Below are positions 1-9,947 of a DNA stretch of 36,090 bases, piece after piece. The stretch lies in NCBI GenBank assembly GCA_964410665.1, contig CAYPIE010000063.1, positions 1-36,090 of the forward strand, given 5' to 3'. The notes under the pieces were generated by a model. That model was given only the letters and a program-made list of their open reading frames with translations. It had not been told where the DNA came from and searched no databases. This DNA is from CAYPIE01 sp964410665 (GTDB lineage Bacteria; Planctomycetota; Planctomycetia; Gemmatales; Gemmataceae). The position numbers were made by a program, and so were the translations under genes. How positions within the stretch are numbered: the first letter of the stretch is position 1; every line of letters starts with the position of its first letter.

Positions 1-1415
<1,415 letters not shown>

Positions 1416-1545
1416 GAGATGGATGCTCCGAAATGTCCTCTAGTGAAGCGACCCCGACAACGGGTCGCCTGCCCAGAAGACGCCAGAAAACCAATCGAGG
1501 TTCATCTTAGCAAGCTGCACGACTTCGAGAAGCTTGCACGAAATT
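1416..1545. other. Spacer between the GH13 cluster and thrS
   Basis: A 130-bp spacer. Genes on both sides are on the minus strand, so it carries the 3' end of the glucan cluster transcript and the thrS leader. It holds a weak inverted repeat, GCAAGCT (1510-1516) and AGCTTGC (1531-1537), just after the GH13 stop codon. There is no T tract, so it is only a possible weak terminator. No small gene is visible. Confidence 0.4.
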
Positions 1546-3351
1546 CTAAGGATCTTGCTTGGCTGGGTTCTTTAGGACTGCTGCCGACCAAGCGGGCAGT
1601 GTGAGAGACTCGGCCTGGCGATAAGCCGTGTCGACTGCCCAGGTGGCCAACTGGATTTCCGCTGCACCAGTGGCCACTTCGCGTTGCTCGCCGCGATTGA
1701 CCAACAAGGTGAAGTTGTCAATCCGCCAGGCAGCCGACTGTGACCGATCGTCCATCCAGTCCAGTTCCCAAAGGGTGTTTTGCGGCTGGACTTCGCGCCG
1801 CAGTTGGATCAAGGCGGAGTAGAAGTTCCTCAACGCTCGATTCCACTGCTCCGGAGGTGGCATAGGGAGCCGGGCCTCCTCCAGACGACCCAGAGGAGCG
1901 TTTTGGCTCAGAGCGATCTCCGTGCCGTAGTAGATGACGGGCGGGCCTGGCAACAAGAACTGCACCAGTGCGGCCACTTTCAATCGACGCACATCTCCAT
2001 CGGCTGCCAGCAAAAAGCGATTCATATCATGGTTATCGAGAAAGCTCGGTAGGACGAGCTCGTTCGAAAAGTAGGTGAAATGCCGGCGTAGGGCTCGATC
2101 GAATTCCGACAAAGGCAATTCGCCACGTGCGAACGTTGTTCGGAGCAAGTCGCACAGGGCGAAGTCAAGGCAACCGTCGAGCCGGCCGGTATAACTCCGA
2201 ATGACCTGAGGGGTGTGCGTGATCTCGCCAAAACAAACGCTCTCTGGCGCGGCTGCACGGGTGGCGGCACGAAACTCCGACCAAAAGCCATGGCTTAGTC
2301 CATGCGCATAATCGAGGCGAAACCCAGCACAGCCTACTTGGAGCCAGTGAACGGCCGCCGCAAACAGATGCTTGCGGACCTCGGGCTGCTCGGCATCCAG
2401 CTCGGGCTGGTGGGACTGATCGAAGAAGCAATCGTATTCCTGGGGCCAGTTGCGAAAACGAAACCAGGAACGCGTGGGAGCGTCGTTTGCGGACAAGGCG
2501 GCCGTAAAGGCCGAGTGCTGGTCGGAAACGTGGTTGGCAACGAAATCGAGAATGAGCCGCAACCCCCGATGGCGACACGCGGCTACCAGCTGTTCCCAGG
2601 CAGCGTTCCCTCCCAGAGCGGACTCGACTTGGAAGAAGTCACTGACGGCGTAGCCGTGATAATTCGGCGATGCAAAAATGGGGGTGAGCCAGAGTGTATC
2701 GATGCCCAATTCGCAAAGGTCATCGAGCCGTTCGATTAATCCCCAGAGGGTGCCTCCCAATCGAGTATCTAAATCCAAGGATGCGAAAGGCTCGCCTGGA
2801 GTCGGGGCGAAGCGATCCACAAACACCTGATAGATGACGGCCTGCTGGAACCATGGGGGGGGGGCCAAGGCATCGATGCTGACAGCCGCGATGTGGGGAG
2901 ATCCATGACGGTCCCGATCCGGCCAAGGACATGGGATGCTTCGGCCGCTTTGATTCACTCCGATCGCGGCGTAGCGTAGGACTGAGCTTTCCGGTAGCGG
3001 TGGCAACTCCACTTGCCAATCCTGGACAAAGCCCCAGACCAGGGTGTCCCATACCGGAGGCAAAGGCCGCGCCTCGGCGGTCCTGGTCAGGCCCTCGGCC
3101 TCCATCCGCTCATTCCAAGTCGGGAGACTCCCGTCCGAAGTCCAGAACACCTGCAGGCTGCGTAGGCCGACATCGACGCCACAGCGGAAGCCTAGGCGGA
3201 TCGCCTCTGCCGGGCGGGGATCGAGGGCTTGCAGAAGCGACAAGTCGAAGAAGCCTTGCCGTTCCTGCTGAGCTTCCTCGATGCGCCCGGCCGGCGTGGA
3301 TAGTCGACCGAACAAAAATTCTTCCGCGGCTGGGGCATCGGTGGGCTTCAT
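1546..3351 (-). CDS. GH13 alpha-glucan hydrolase (alpha-amylase / cyclomaltodextrinase-like)
   Basis: A 601-residue glycoside hydrolase family 13 enzyme acting on alpha-glucosidic bonds. The four conserved GH13 regions are visible: DFVANH (about 269-274), GFRLDYAH with nucleophile D347, CFGEI with acid/base E376, and FLDNHD ending at D442. YYGTE follows at the end of the barrel. Residues 1-165 form a beta-rich N-terminal region of the size seen in neopullulanase and cyclomaltodextrinase relatives, ahead of the usual barrel opening AVIYQVFVDRF. No signal peptide is seen, so it is probably cytoplasmic. Its ATG at 3351 overlaps the TGA of the upstream gene by 4 bp (ATGA), which implies translational coupling. 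The exact substrate (maltodextrin, cyclodextrin, pullulan) cannot be read from the sequence. Confidence 0.9.
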   Translation of the reverse strand: MKPTDAPAAEEFLFGRLSTPAGRIEEAQQERQGFFDLSLLQALDPRPAEAIRLGFRCGVDVGLRSLQVFWTSDGSLPTWNERMEAEGLTRTAEARPLPPVWDTLVWGFVQDWQVELPPLPESSVLRYAAIGVNQSGRSIPCPWPDRDRHGSPHIAAVSIDALAPPPWFQQAVIYQVFVDRFAPTPGEPFASLDLDTRLGGTLWGLIERLDDLCELGIDTLWLTPIFASPNYHGYAVSDFFQVESALGGNAAWEQLVAACRHRGLRLILDFVANHVSDQHSAFTAALSANDAPTRSWFRFRNWPQEYDCFFDQSHQPELDAEQPEVRKHLFAAAVHWLQVGCAGFRLDYAHGLSHGFWSEFRAATRAAAPESVCFGEITHTPQVIRSYTGRLDGCLDFALCDLLRTTFARGELPLSEFDRALRRHFTYFSNELVLPSFLDNHDMNRFLLAADGDVRRLKVAALVQFLLPGPPVIYYGTEIALSQNAPLGRLEEARLPMPPPEQWNRALRNFYSALIQLRREVQPQNTLWELDWMDDRSQSAAWRIDNFTLLVNRGEQREVATGAAEIQLATWAVDTAYRQAESLTLPAWSAAVLKNPAKQDP

Positions 3352-5219
3352 CCTAAGATCACCATCCCCGCAGGAGGAAGCATCAATTGAACAAAAGCTC
3401 GCCCATCTTCCGCTGCTTGCACGACTACGGTCTCATCTTGAGGCGGATTGCGTAGTTGGTGGTCGGTCCAGTCGGCCCGGTAAAGCACACGCATCGGTGA
3501 ACCCACAGGATGCAAGCCTGCCTCCACGGTGACTTCGGCTCCACGGGGCTCAACCCCATTGGTGTTGAGGGCCATCAGCACTTCGTGCTCGGCGAGGATG
3601 CGCGACCAGGCGAACAGTTCACCGGCTTCTGGAATCCCGAAGGGATAGCCGCAGAAGCTCGTCTCACGAGGATAGCAAATCCCCATGCGGAGAGTCCGAC
3701 CTGGATAATCGTCGGCATTGCGCACTCGCGCGATGGCCGCGATACGTAGGTAAGTCGCATGATTGGGATTAAAAAAGTGACAGCCCGTGGTCCCGGCAGC
3801 GCCGAAGGGCCCGCCGAACATACACTCGCGGACGTAGCGATCCTCGCCGAAGCGCTGGGGCTCGATGGAATAGTCATGATCGGACTCGCAGCCGGTGAGT
3901 GCCTGCTCGGTGCCGTAGTAGATGCAGGGGATCCCCGGAACCGTTAGCAGCACCCCGACGGCGTGAGCCGACTGCCAGTCCCGGTGGGGGGTGTGGTTAT
4001 GCGCTGCGAATCGTTCCTTACGCGGCCGGCAGGCCATGTCATGATCATCCAGCACCGTCACATGAACGCGGCCGGTCTGCACATAGCGTGTGAGGTCGGT
4101 GTCGGTGCGAAACCGGCCAAAGTACTGGTTCGGTGCTGCAGTTCCCTTGACAGCGCCCGCCAGCAAGTCCGGGGACTGATTGATATCTAAGACAGCGCCC
4201 AGGGCTCGATCAAAGATGCTCCCGAGTAACGACAGATAGTTAATCGATACCACCGTATCGGTGATCTCGCCTACTAACAGAAAGTTATTCTTTCCGATGG
4301 ATTGCGCATAGCGAAAAATCGCGAAGCAGAATTCCTGGCACAAGTCTTTCGGAATGTGTTTGGCGGCATCAATGCGAAAACCGTCGCAATCGGTCACGGC
4401 GATCCAGTACTGGAAGCAGCGAATGACGGCGCGCATGGTTGCGTGGTCATAACCATTGAGTTTCTTGAGATCGAAGAAGTCACCCCTGCGGAATTCGGCG
4501 TTGGGGTCCATGGGATCGGGGCTCGACCAGTCGCAAATCGAGCCGACGCGGTTATATGCCTCGAGCCGTTGCAACTCGATCGGCCAGCAACCATCCTCAA
4601 GCGATTGAATTTTAGGGATACACGCTCCACTCCCCGAACGCCAACCGCCAAAACTATACGGCGGTGCATAGCGGTAGGGTAGCGACTCCTCCACAATCCC
4701 AGTGAGGTCCGGACCGTAGAACCAGTTGTTGGCGGTGTGATCGATGACCACATCCAACACGACGCGCATGCCACGATCGTGAGCGTCATCGATCAAATCA
4801 CGCAGCTCCTGCATGGTGCCAAAGCGTGGGTCGATCTGAAGAAAGTTTTGAATGGCATAGCCGTGATAGGTCTCGAGGTCGGCGCGCTGCTTGAACACTG
4901 GATTGAGCCACAAGCCTGTGACACCGAGTCCTTGGAGGTAATCCAGTTTGCTGCGGATCCCTCGCAGCGTTCCTCCATTGAAGCGTAATCCCGCTTGCAT
5001 CCAGGCCGCCTTGTCGCTCGCCCGGAATTGGTCGGCACGGTCCGGGTCGTAAAGCGGTCGCACGCCTTCACGGGCATCGCTAAAGCGGTCTGGGATAATT
5101 TGATAGAAGACGTGATCGCGCCAGGCGGCGGGACTGGGAAAGACGCGCCCACGTGGCTCCAAGTCGAGTTCTTGGACGGTAGTTGGCGCTTGGCTTTCGA
5201 CTGGGGTTTGGGAACTCAT
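3348..5219 (-). CDS. GH13 alpha-amylase family enzyme
   Basis: A 623-residue GH13 enzyme and the middle gene of the glucan cluster. The barrel begins at WRDHVFYQIIPDRFSD (about 33-48). Catalytic regions are DVVIDH (about 156-161), GFRIDAAKH with nucleophile D284, LLVGEITDT with acid/base E318, and LDDHDM with D394. IYYGTEQAL closes the barrel, and a roughly 120-residue beta-type C-terminal region follows. There is no N-terminal signal, so a cytoplasmic role in maltodextrin or glycogen breakdown is likely. It lies 54 bp after the STAS-isoamylase gene and overlaps the next GH13 gene by 4 bp, so the three are probably one operon. It differs clearly from its neighbour, so it is not a recent duplicate. 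Substrate specificity is open: alpha-amylase and glucosyltransferase activities both occur in such proteins. Confidence 0.9.
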   Translation of the reverse strand: MSSQTPVESQAPTTVQELDLEPRGRVFPSPAAWRDHVFYQIIPDRFSDAREGVRPLYDPDRADQFRASDKAAWMQAGLRFNGGTLRGIRSKLDYLQGLGVTGLWLNPVFKQRADLETYHGYAIQNFLQIDPRFGTMQELRDLIDDAHDRGMRVVLDVVIDHTANNWFYGPDLTGIVEESLPYRYAPPYSFGGWRSGSGACIPKIQSLEDGCWPIELQRLEAYNRVGSICDWSSPDPMDPNAEFRRGDFFDLKKLNGYDHATMRAVIRCFQYWIAVTDCDGFRIDAAKHIPKDLCQEFCFAIFRYAQSIGKNNFLLVGEITDTVVSINYLSLLGSIFDRALGAVLDINQSPDLLAGAVKGTAAPNQYFGRFRTDTDLTRYVQTGRVHVTVLDDHDMACRPRKERFAAHNHTPHRDWQSAHAVGVLLTVPGIPCIYYGTEQALTGCESDHDYSIEPQRFGEDRYVRECMFGGPFGAAGTTGCHFFNPNHATYLRIAAIARVRNADDYPGRTLRMGICYPRETSFCGYPFGIPEAGELFAWSRILAEHEVLMALNTNGVEPRGAEVTVEAGLHPVGSPMRVLYRADWTDHQLRNPPQDETVVVQAAEDGRAFVQLMLPPAGMVILG

Positions 5220-5273
5220 ACGGCTTTCCAGCTTGAGAAGGAGTCATTGGCGTCTGACAGGTGAGTTCAATTC

Positions 5274-7814
5274 TCAGCGCGCGACTAGAATCACCACCGC
5301 GCGTCCGCCCACGAGCAATTGTTGGGGGTTTTCCAGTGCGGGCTCACGTCCCGGCATCCACACATCATGGGGATAGGCCACGCCGGTGTTGGCAAACACG
5401 TGCCAGCGGCGGCCGTCGGCCACGGCCGGTGGCTCAAAATGCAAGGTTTCCCAGTACATGTTAAACGCGGCATAAACCAGGTCGTTCGGGTGGCCACCCT
5501 GTAGGCGGACCATGAAGGCGATCACCCGGCTGGCACCCGACCAATCCGCTTGCCAGGGCTTGGTTCCATGCCAAGTAAACTCCAGGACATCTCCCACATC
5601 TGCGCCGGCGAAGTGAGGATGCCGCAGTACGGGGTGCGCTTTGCGGAAGGCGATCAGGGCCTGACAGAAGCGAAAGAGTTCGTGATTCTGTTCCTTTAAG
5701 TCCCAATTCAGCCAATTCAACTCGTTGTCCTGACAGTAGGTGTTGTTGTTTCCTTGCTGGGTGCGGCCGACCTCATCGCCCATCAGCAGCATCGGGACGC
5801 CCTGGCTGAGAAAGAGCATGGCCAGGGCATTTTTCATCTGCCGAAGTCGGAGCGCCAGGATGGCCGGGTCGTCAGTTGGGCCCTCGACGCCACCGTTCCA
5901 CGATTGGTTGTCGTTGGCCCCATCCCGATTGTCTTCTCCATTCGCTTGATTATGTTTGTGGTTGTAACTGACGAGGTCGGCCAGGGTGAAGCCGTCGTGG
6001 CAGGTGATGAAGTTGATGGAGGTTGAGGGGCCGCGGTGTGCGTAGAGATCCGGGGAGCCTGAGAACCTTTGGACCATCTCGCCGACCTGGCCCATGTCGC
6101 CTTTGAGAAACTTGCGAGCACAGTCTCGATACTTGCCATTCCACTCGGCCCAGCGGCCGTATGCGGGGAAGTGGCCGACCTGATAAAGCCCGCCCGCGTC
6201 CCACGCCTCGGCGATCAGCTTGGTGCGGCCGAGCACCGGGTCGAGCGCCAGCGATTCTAACAAGGGTGGGTTGGCGAGGGGGGTGCCGTCGGCGGCACGG
6301 CCAAGAATGCTGGCTAGATCAAAGCGAAAACCATCGATGTGATACTCAAAGACCCAGTAGCGTAGACAGTTCAGGATGTAATCGCGGACTACCGGGTGGT
6401 TACAGTTTAACGTGTTGCCACAGCCGCTAAAGTTGTAATAGTGGCCCTCCGGGGTCAACATGTAGTAAGTCGCGTTATCCAAGCCTCGGAATGAGAGGGT
6501 GGGGCCTTGTTCGTTCCCTTCGGAGGTGTGATTGAATACCACGTCGAGGATCACTTCAATGCCATGGGAATGCAATTCTTTCACCAAGGCCTTGAACTCG
6601 TCCGGTTGTAAATGGGATGGACCGGTCGCGGCATAGCCTGCCTTGGGAGCGTAAAACCCCAGGGTGCTGTAGCCCCAGTAATTGACCAGGCGTTCCCCGT
6701 TCTCGGGGTTAACCCGATCCACCTCGTTTTCGTCGAATTCAAAGACTGGCAACAGTTCGACGCAGTTGATTCCAAGTTCGACAAGATAGGGAATCTTCGC
6801 GCGTAATCCGGCGTAGGTCCCTGGAAAACGCACTCCCGAAGAGGGATGGTGCGTAAAACCTCGGACATGCATTTCATAAATGATCAGATCTTCGAGCGGC
6901 AACCCCAGCGGTCGATCATCCTCCCAGTCAAAATCTTCGGGGATCAACCGGCCCCGTGGCCGTTCCAGGTGGCCGTTTTGGCGCCCCCAGGTTGGTCGCC
7001 AGACCACCGCTCGGGCCGTGGGGTCGAGCAAAACATGTTCCCGGTCGAAACGATGGCCCTCACGAGGTGCCGCAGGCCCCTCGACGCGAAAGCCATAGTC
7101 AAACTCCTCGGGGTCCAGGTGAAAGACCATCATGGCATGGACGTCGCCCACCCGGAACGCTTCTGGAAAGGGAATCTCTGCAAAGGGCTCCTGGGCACCC
7201 GGTTCAAACAGGACCAAGATGCACCGCGTTCCGTGGCGGGAATAGACGGCAAAGTTTACACCATGCGGCAACGCGGAAGCTCCGAGCGGCAGTGGCGTCC
7301 CTGGTCGTAGGGCAAAACCCTGGTGCGTATGCGTTGGATAGACATCCGTACGTAGGTGAACTTCTCGTGTAGCCGCGGGGATTGGGGTCGGCAACTCGCT
7401 GCTGAACAGGTCCAAGAATCCGGACGCTTCGGCAATCGCCCGCAAGTGCTCGGATGCGCCGCGGCCAACCACCTTGCCTCCAAGGCTACGCACATAGCGA
7501 GTCAGCAGCAGCAGACGGCGTAAGCCGTTTCCCGAGATGCTTTCGACCTCGGTGAAATCCAACACGAGCTGACCGCCAGGTTGAATGGCCGCCTGAACGC
7601 GCTGCCGTTGCTCGGGGGATAACGCCCCGCGGAGTTGTCCCGCCAGAGCGATCACCGTAGTCGGTCCCTCGGAGTAGATGGCGATCTTGGGCTGGGGGGG
7701 ATGGTTCGGAGAAGGGGGAACAGGAGGCGAGGATGGCATCGGCTTTTTCCGCAAAGGAGTACATGCCCGTAGCAGGAAGTAGGCGTCTATCCAGCCGGCT
7801 ACGTCATCGAGCAT
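5274..7814 (-). CDS. glgX: STAS domain fused to GlgX/TreX-like isoamylase (glycogen debranching)
   Basis: An 846-residue fusion. Residues about 43-137 match a STAS (anti-sigma-factor-antagonist) domain: a strand-rich start, then LDFTEVESISGNGLRRLL and GGKVVGRGASEHLRAIAEASG. From about 165 it is a glycogen-debranching isoamylase: CBM48-like region (about 165-270), barrel start IIYEMHVRGFT, DVVFNH (424-429), GFRFDLAS with D499, LIAEAWDA with E536, and NFITCHDGF with D607. The family hydrolyses alpha-1,6 branches of glycogen in the cytoplasm. Starts are uncertain. The 7814 start has no visible ribosome binding site, and the ATG at 7739 begins MPSSPPVPPSPNHPP, a proline-rich lead into STAS, and is equally plausible. 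The position normally holding the phosphorylated Ser in STAS antagonists appears to be Asn. It heads the GH13 operon. Confidence 0.92.
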   Translation of the reverse strand: MLDDVAGWIDAYFLLRACTPLRKKPMPSSPPVPPSPNHPPQPKIAIYSEGPTTVIALAGQLRGALSPEQRQRVQAAIQPGGQLVLDFTEVESISGNGLRRLLLLTRYVRSLGGKVVGRGASEHLRAIAEASGFLDLFSSELPTPIPAATREVHLRTDVYPTHTHQGFALRPGTPLPLGASALPHGVNFAVYSRHGTRCILVLFEPGAQEPFAEIPFPEAFRVGDVHAMMVFHLDPEEFDYGFRVEGPAAPREGHRFDREHVLLDPTARAVVWRPTWGRQNGHLERPRGRLIPEDFDWEDDRPLGLPLEDLIIYEMHVRGFTHHPSSGVRFPGTYAGLRAKIPYLVELGINCVELLPVFEFDENEVDRVNPENGERLVNYWGYSTLGFYAPKAGYAATGPSHLQPDEFKALVKELHSHGIEVILDVVFNHTSEGNEQGPTLSFRGLDNATYYMLTPEGHYYNFSGCGNTLNCNHPVVRDYILNCLRYWVFEYHIDGFRFDLASILGRAADGTPLANPPLLESLALDPVLGRTKLIAEAWDAGGLYQVGHFPAYGRWAEWNGKYRDCARKFLKGDMGQVGEMVQRFSGSPDLYAHRGPSTSINFITCHDGFTLADLVSYNHKHNQANGEDNRDGANDNQSWNGGVEGPTDDPAILALRLRQMKNALAMLFLSQGVPMLLMGDEVGRTQQGNNNTYCQDNELNWLNWDLKEQNHELFRFCQALIAFRKAHPVLRHPHFAGADVGDVLEFTWHGTKPWQADWSGASRVIAFMVRLQGGHPNDLVYAAFNMYWETLHFEPPAVADGRRWHVFANTGVAYPHDVWMPGREPALENPQQLLVGGRAVVILVAR

Positions 7815-8145
7815 TGAGGACGCAGTTGTTGCCTGGCCGACTGGGTAAGAGCCAGTGCTCTAAACTCCCCGAACAGGCCTTAAAGAAATTCGACGTATCC
7901 TTGCGAGTGAATAAGTCCGAGTGCTCGGGTCGCTTGAACCAAGTTACTCGCAAAAATACCCTGTTCCGGAGCTGATCGTAGGGGGTTCTTCACCACGCGG
8001 CAACCGTTTTCCTTCCAGCCGAGCCTGCCCGGTGGTCATCCTTCGGGGCTCGGTTCAACGTCGGTGAAAAGACCCTCTGGCGAGCTGGGGCAACGGGGTT
8101 TGATCGGTTTGAACAGCGGGCGTGCAAGCCTGAGACTTCCTTGAC
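7815..8145. other. Spacer upstream of the glucan cluster
   Basis: About 330 bp between the GH16 gene and the STAS-isoamylase gene, both on the minus strand. It should hold the 3' end of the GH16 transcript and the promoter of the glucan cluster, but no convincing promoter boxes are visible. The only clear structure is an inverted repeat, CCGAGCC (8019-8025) and GGCTCGG (8047-8053), with a 21-base loop and no T tract. No credible coding region is seen. Confidence 0.5.
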
Positions 8146-9150
8146 TCACTTGCGATCAAAAGGGAGTTTGCCATCACCCCGCAGCTTCACCGGGCCATAA
8201 CCGTCGATTTTGTCGTAAACGCGGACATAATCAACGATCATTTCAACGGGGAAATGCGTATCACGTGCGGGTAGGCCTGGGAACTTGCCGCCCACGGCGA
8301 CATTCATGAGCAGGTAGAACGGCTGGTTAAATGGCGCTGGCCACGGGTTTAGGTCCTCGGCGTTGACCGGCTGGGCTCCTTGATTGCCGGTCATTTTCGA
8401 GGTGCTCCACCAGAAGTTTTTCGTCGCAACGACTTTCCCATCGACCGACCAGCGCATCTCCCCGGGTAGCCACTCCAGCGCATACACGTGGAAGTCAGTG
8501 ATACTGCCCTGATTCGGCAAGGTGTACTCGTGGTCCTTCGAGGTGTTTGCCGGCCAGCGACCGCCGTAGTGGAGCGCGCCCACCACCTTGGTCGGTTCCT
8601 GGCCACGAGCCTCGAGAATGTCGATCTCGCCGGAGGAAGCCCAGCTGCCGTATTTCTCGTCCTGCGGCATCAGCCACAGGGCTGGCCAGATGCCCTGGCC
8701 GGTGGGCAGCTTGGCTCGGAACTCGAAGCGGCCGTAGGTCTTCTGGAATAGCGGGCTGCCGTCGCGGTTGCGGGTTTTCAGGCGGGCCGAGGTGTAGCCG
8801 CACCTCATGTAGGACTCTTTGACGGCTCGGATGTGCAGTTGGCCGTCGCGGACGAAGGCGTTGCGGGGGTTGCGGGTGTAGAACTGTTTCTCATCATTGC
8901 CCCAGCCTGGGATCCACTGCTGGGCGTCGTAGTCGTAGAAGCCGTTGCCTAGGTCAAAGTCCCATTTTTCAGGGTCAATTTTTTGACCGTCAAACTCATC
9001 GTTCCAGACCAACTTCCAGCCTTCAGGGGCCTCAGCCACTGGAGGCTGTTCGTCTTGGGATGGTTTAGAGGTTGGATGGACTCTGGTCACCAGAGTCCAT
9101 CCAGGCGCCAATGTTGCCAGAAGGATACCCACCATTCCCATTTTATGCAT
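8146..9150 (-). CDS. GH16 family beta-glucanase (laminarinase-like), exported
   Basis: A 334-residue glycoside hydrolase family 16 protein that would cleave beta-1,3 or beta-1,3-1,4 glucans such as laminarin. The catalytic signature GEIDILE gives nucleophile E175, D177 and acid/base E180. It is preceded by GIWPALWLMP and followed by LHYGG, all typical of the family. The N-terminus MHKMGMVGILLATLAPGWTLV looks like a short signal peptide, so export to the periplasm or outside is expected. The mature part opens with WKLVWNDEFDG, the normal start of the GH16 fold. The ATG at 9150 has only a weak upstream GGGCGAG. The leader-coding region contains a 31-bp palindrome (9073-9103). It is divergent from the sigma factor gene at 9288. 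Substrate within GH16 is not resolved. Confidence 0.93.
   Translation of the reverse strand: MHKMGMVGILLATLAPGWTLVTRVHPTSKPSQDEQPPVAEAPEGWKLVWNDEFDGQKIDPEKWDFDLGNGFYDYDAQQWIPGWGNDEKQFYTRNPRNAFVRDGQLHIRAVKESYMRCGYTSARLKTRNRDGSPLFQKTYGRFEFRAKLPTGQGIWPALWLMPQDEKYGSWASSGEIDILEARGQEPTKVVGALHYGGRWPANTSKDHEYTLPNQGSITDFHVYALEWLPGEMRWSVDGKVVATKNFWWSTSKMTGNQGAQPVNAEDLNPWPAPFNQPFYLLMNVAVGGKFPGLPARDTHFPVEMIVDYVRVYDKIDGYGPVKLRGDGKLPFDRK
9073..9103. repeat. 31-bp palindrome inside the GH16 leader-coding region
   Basis: The arms TGGATGGACTCTGGT (9073-9087) and ACCAGAGTCCATCCA (9089-9103) are perfect reverse complements around a single C. The repeat lies about 47-77 bases inside the GH16 reading frame and encodes part of the signal-peptide end. 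As RNA it would form a very stable hairpin near the start of the message. As DNA it could bind a dimeric regulator. It could also be an inserted palindromic repeat. Confidence 0.8.
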
Positions 9151-9287
9151 TGTGCTCGCCCTTGACTAAACAAATGATTAGGAAGTGTTCGGGGCATCGG
9201 CCGAGTTGGCGATTGAGGCCGGGGGCGAATTCCTAGCGTAGGATATCTTCGACTCGCCATTCGGCAAGGAAAGCGTAAAATGGTCTT
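9151..9287. other. Divergent promoter region, GH16 gene / ECF sigma factor gene
   Basis: A 137-bp region between two divergent genes. It must carry the promoters for both, or their leaders. An AAGGAAAG run lies about 14 bases before the sigma factor ATG at 9288. No clear inverted repeat or classical -35/-10 pair is recognised. Confidence 0.4.
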
Positions 9288-9917
9288 ATGTGGCCAACCA
9301 AGGAAGACACCCAGGAACTGCTCGAGCGGGCGCGTCAGGGAGATACTTCTGCGCGCGAACAACTGCTGGCGGAGTTTCGCGAGCCGCTGCGGCGAGTGAT
9401 CGGCCTGCGTCTTGATCCGGCGCTGGCCCGGCGCGTCGATGCCAGCGATATTGTTCAGGATGTGTTGCTGGAAGCCAATCAGCGGCTCAACGATTATCTT
9501 CGCGAGCCCAACATGCCGTTCCACCTGTGGTTGCGGCATCTTGCCCAAGACCGCATCATCGACACTCACCGCCATCATCGGCTGGCTCAGCGTCGCAGTA
9601 TCGATCGCGAGCAGGCTCTGAACCCGCCGGCCTGGGCCGACGAGTCTTCGTTGCAATTGGTGGCCCAGCTGGTCGCCGATGGCCAGACGCCCGCCTCTGC
9701 GGCAATTCAGCAAGAGCTGCAACGGCGACTGTTTGCCGCGCTGGTGCATTTGGACGATAATGATCGTGAGATCATCCAGATGCGGCATCAAGAGCAGCTG
9801 TCCAATCAGGATGTGGCGACTTTGTTGGGCTTGACCGAAGCCGCCGCCTCGATGCGTTATCTCCGCGCGGTCCGCAAGTTGCGGGCAATCTTGGTGCCCG
9901 AGGCGGATGCCGATTAA
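9288..9917 (+). CDS. ECF-type RNA polymerase sigma factor (planctomycete kinase-associated type)
   Basis: A 209-residue extracytoplasmic-function sigma factor that would redirect RNA polymerase to a target regulon. Region 2 is seen in RLDPALARRVDASDIVQDVLLEANQ, followed by LRHLAQDRIIDTHRHHR. Region 4, the helix-turn-helix that reads the -35 box, is DREIIQMRHQEQLSNQDVAT with VRKLRAIL at the end. It lies 30 bp upstream of a membrane Ser/Thr kinase on the same strand, an arrangement known for planctomycete ECF groups thought to be controlled by kinases instead of a membrane anti-sigma factor. No anti-sigma gene is next to it. The alternative ATG at 9280 is out of frame, so 9288 is the start. Confidence 0.93.
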   Translation: MWPTKEDTQELLERARQGDTSAREQLLAEFREPLRRVIGLRLDPALARRVDASDIVQDVLLEANQRLNDYLREPNMPFHLWLRHLAQDRIIDTHRHHRLAQRRSIDREQALNPPAWADESSLQLVAQLVADGQTPASAAIQQELQRRLFAALVHLDDNDREIIQMRHQEQLSNQDVATLLGLTEAAASMRYLRAVRKLRAILVPEADAD

Positions 9918-9947
9918 TCAACCGCAACCCGGTTTCGAACTTCACTC

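Noticed and set aside
9087..9791. Minus-strand open frame across the sigma factor gene
   Set aside because: The plus strand holds clear sigma regions 2 and 4; the minus frame would also merge with the GH16 leader.
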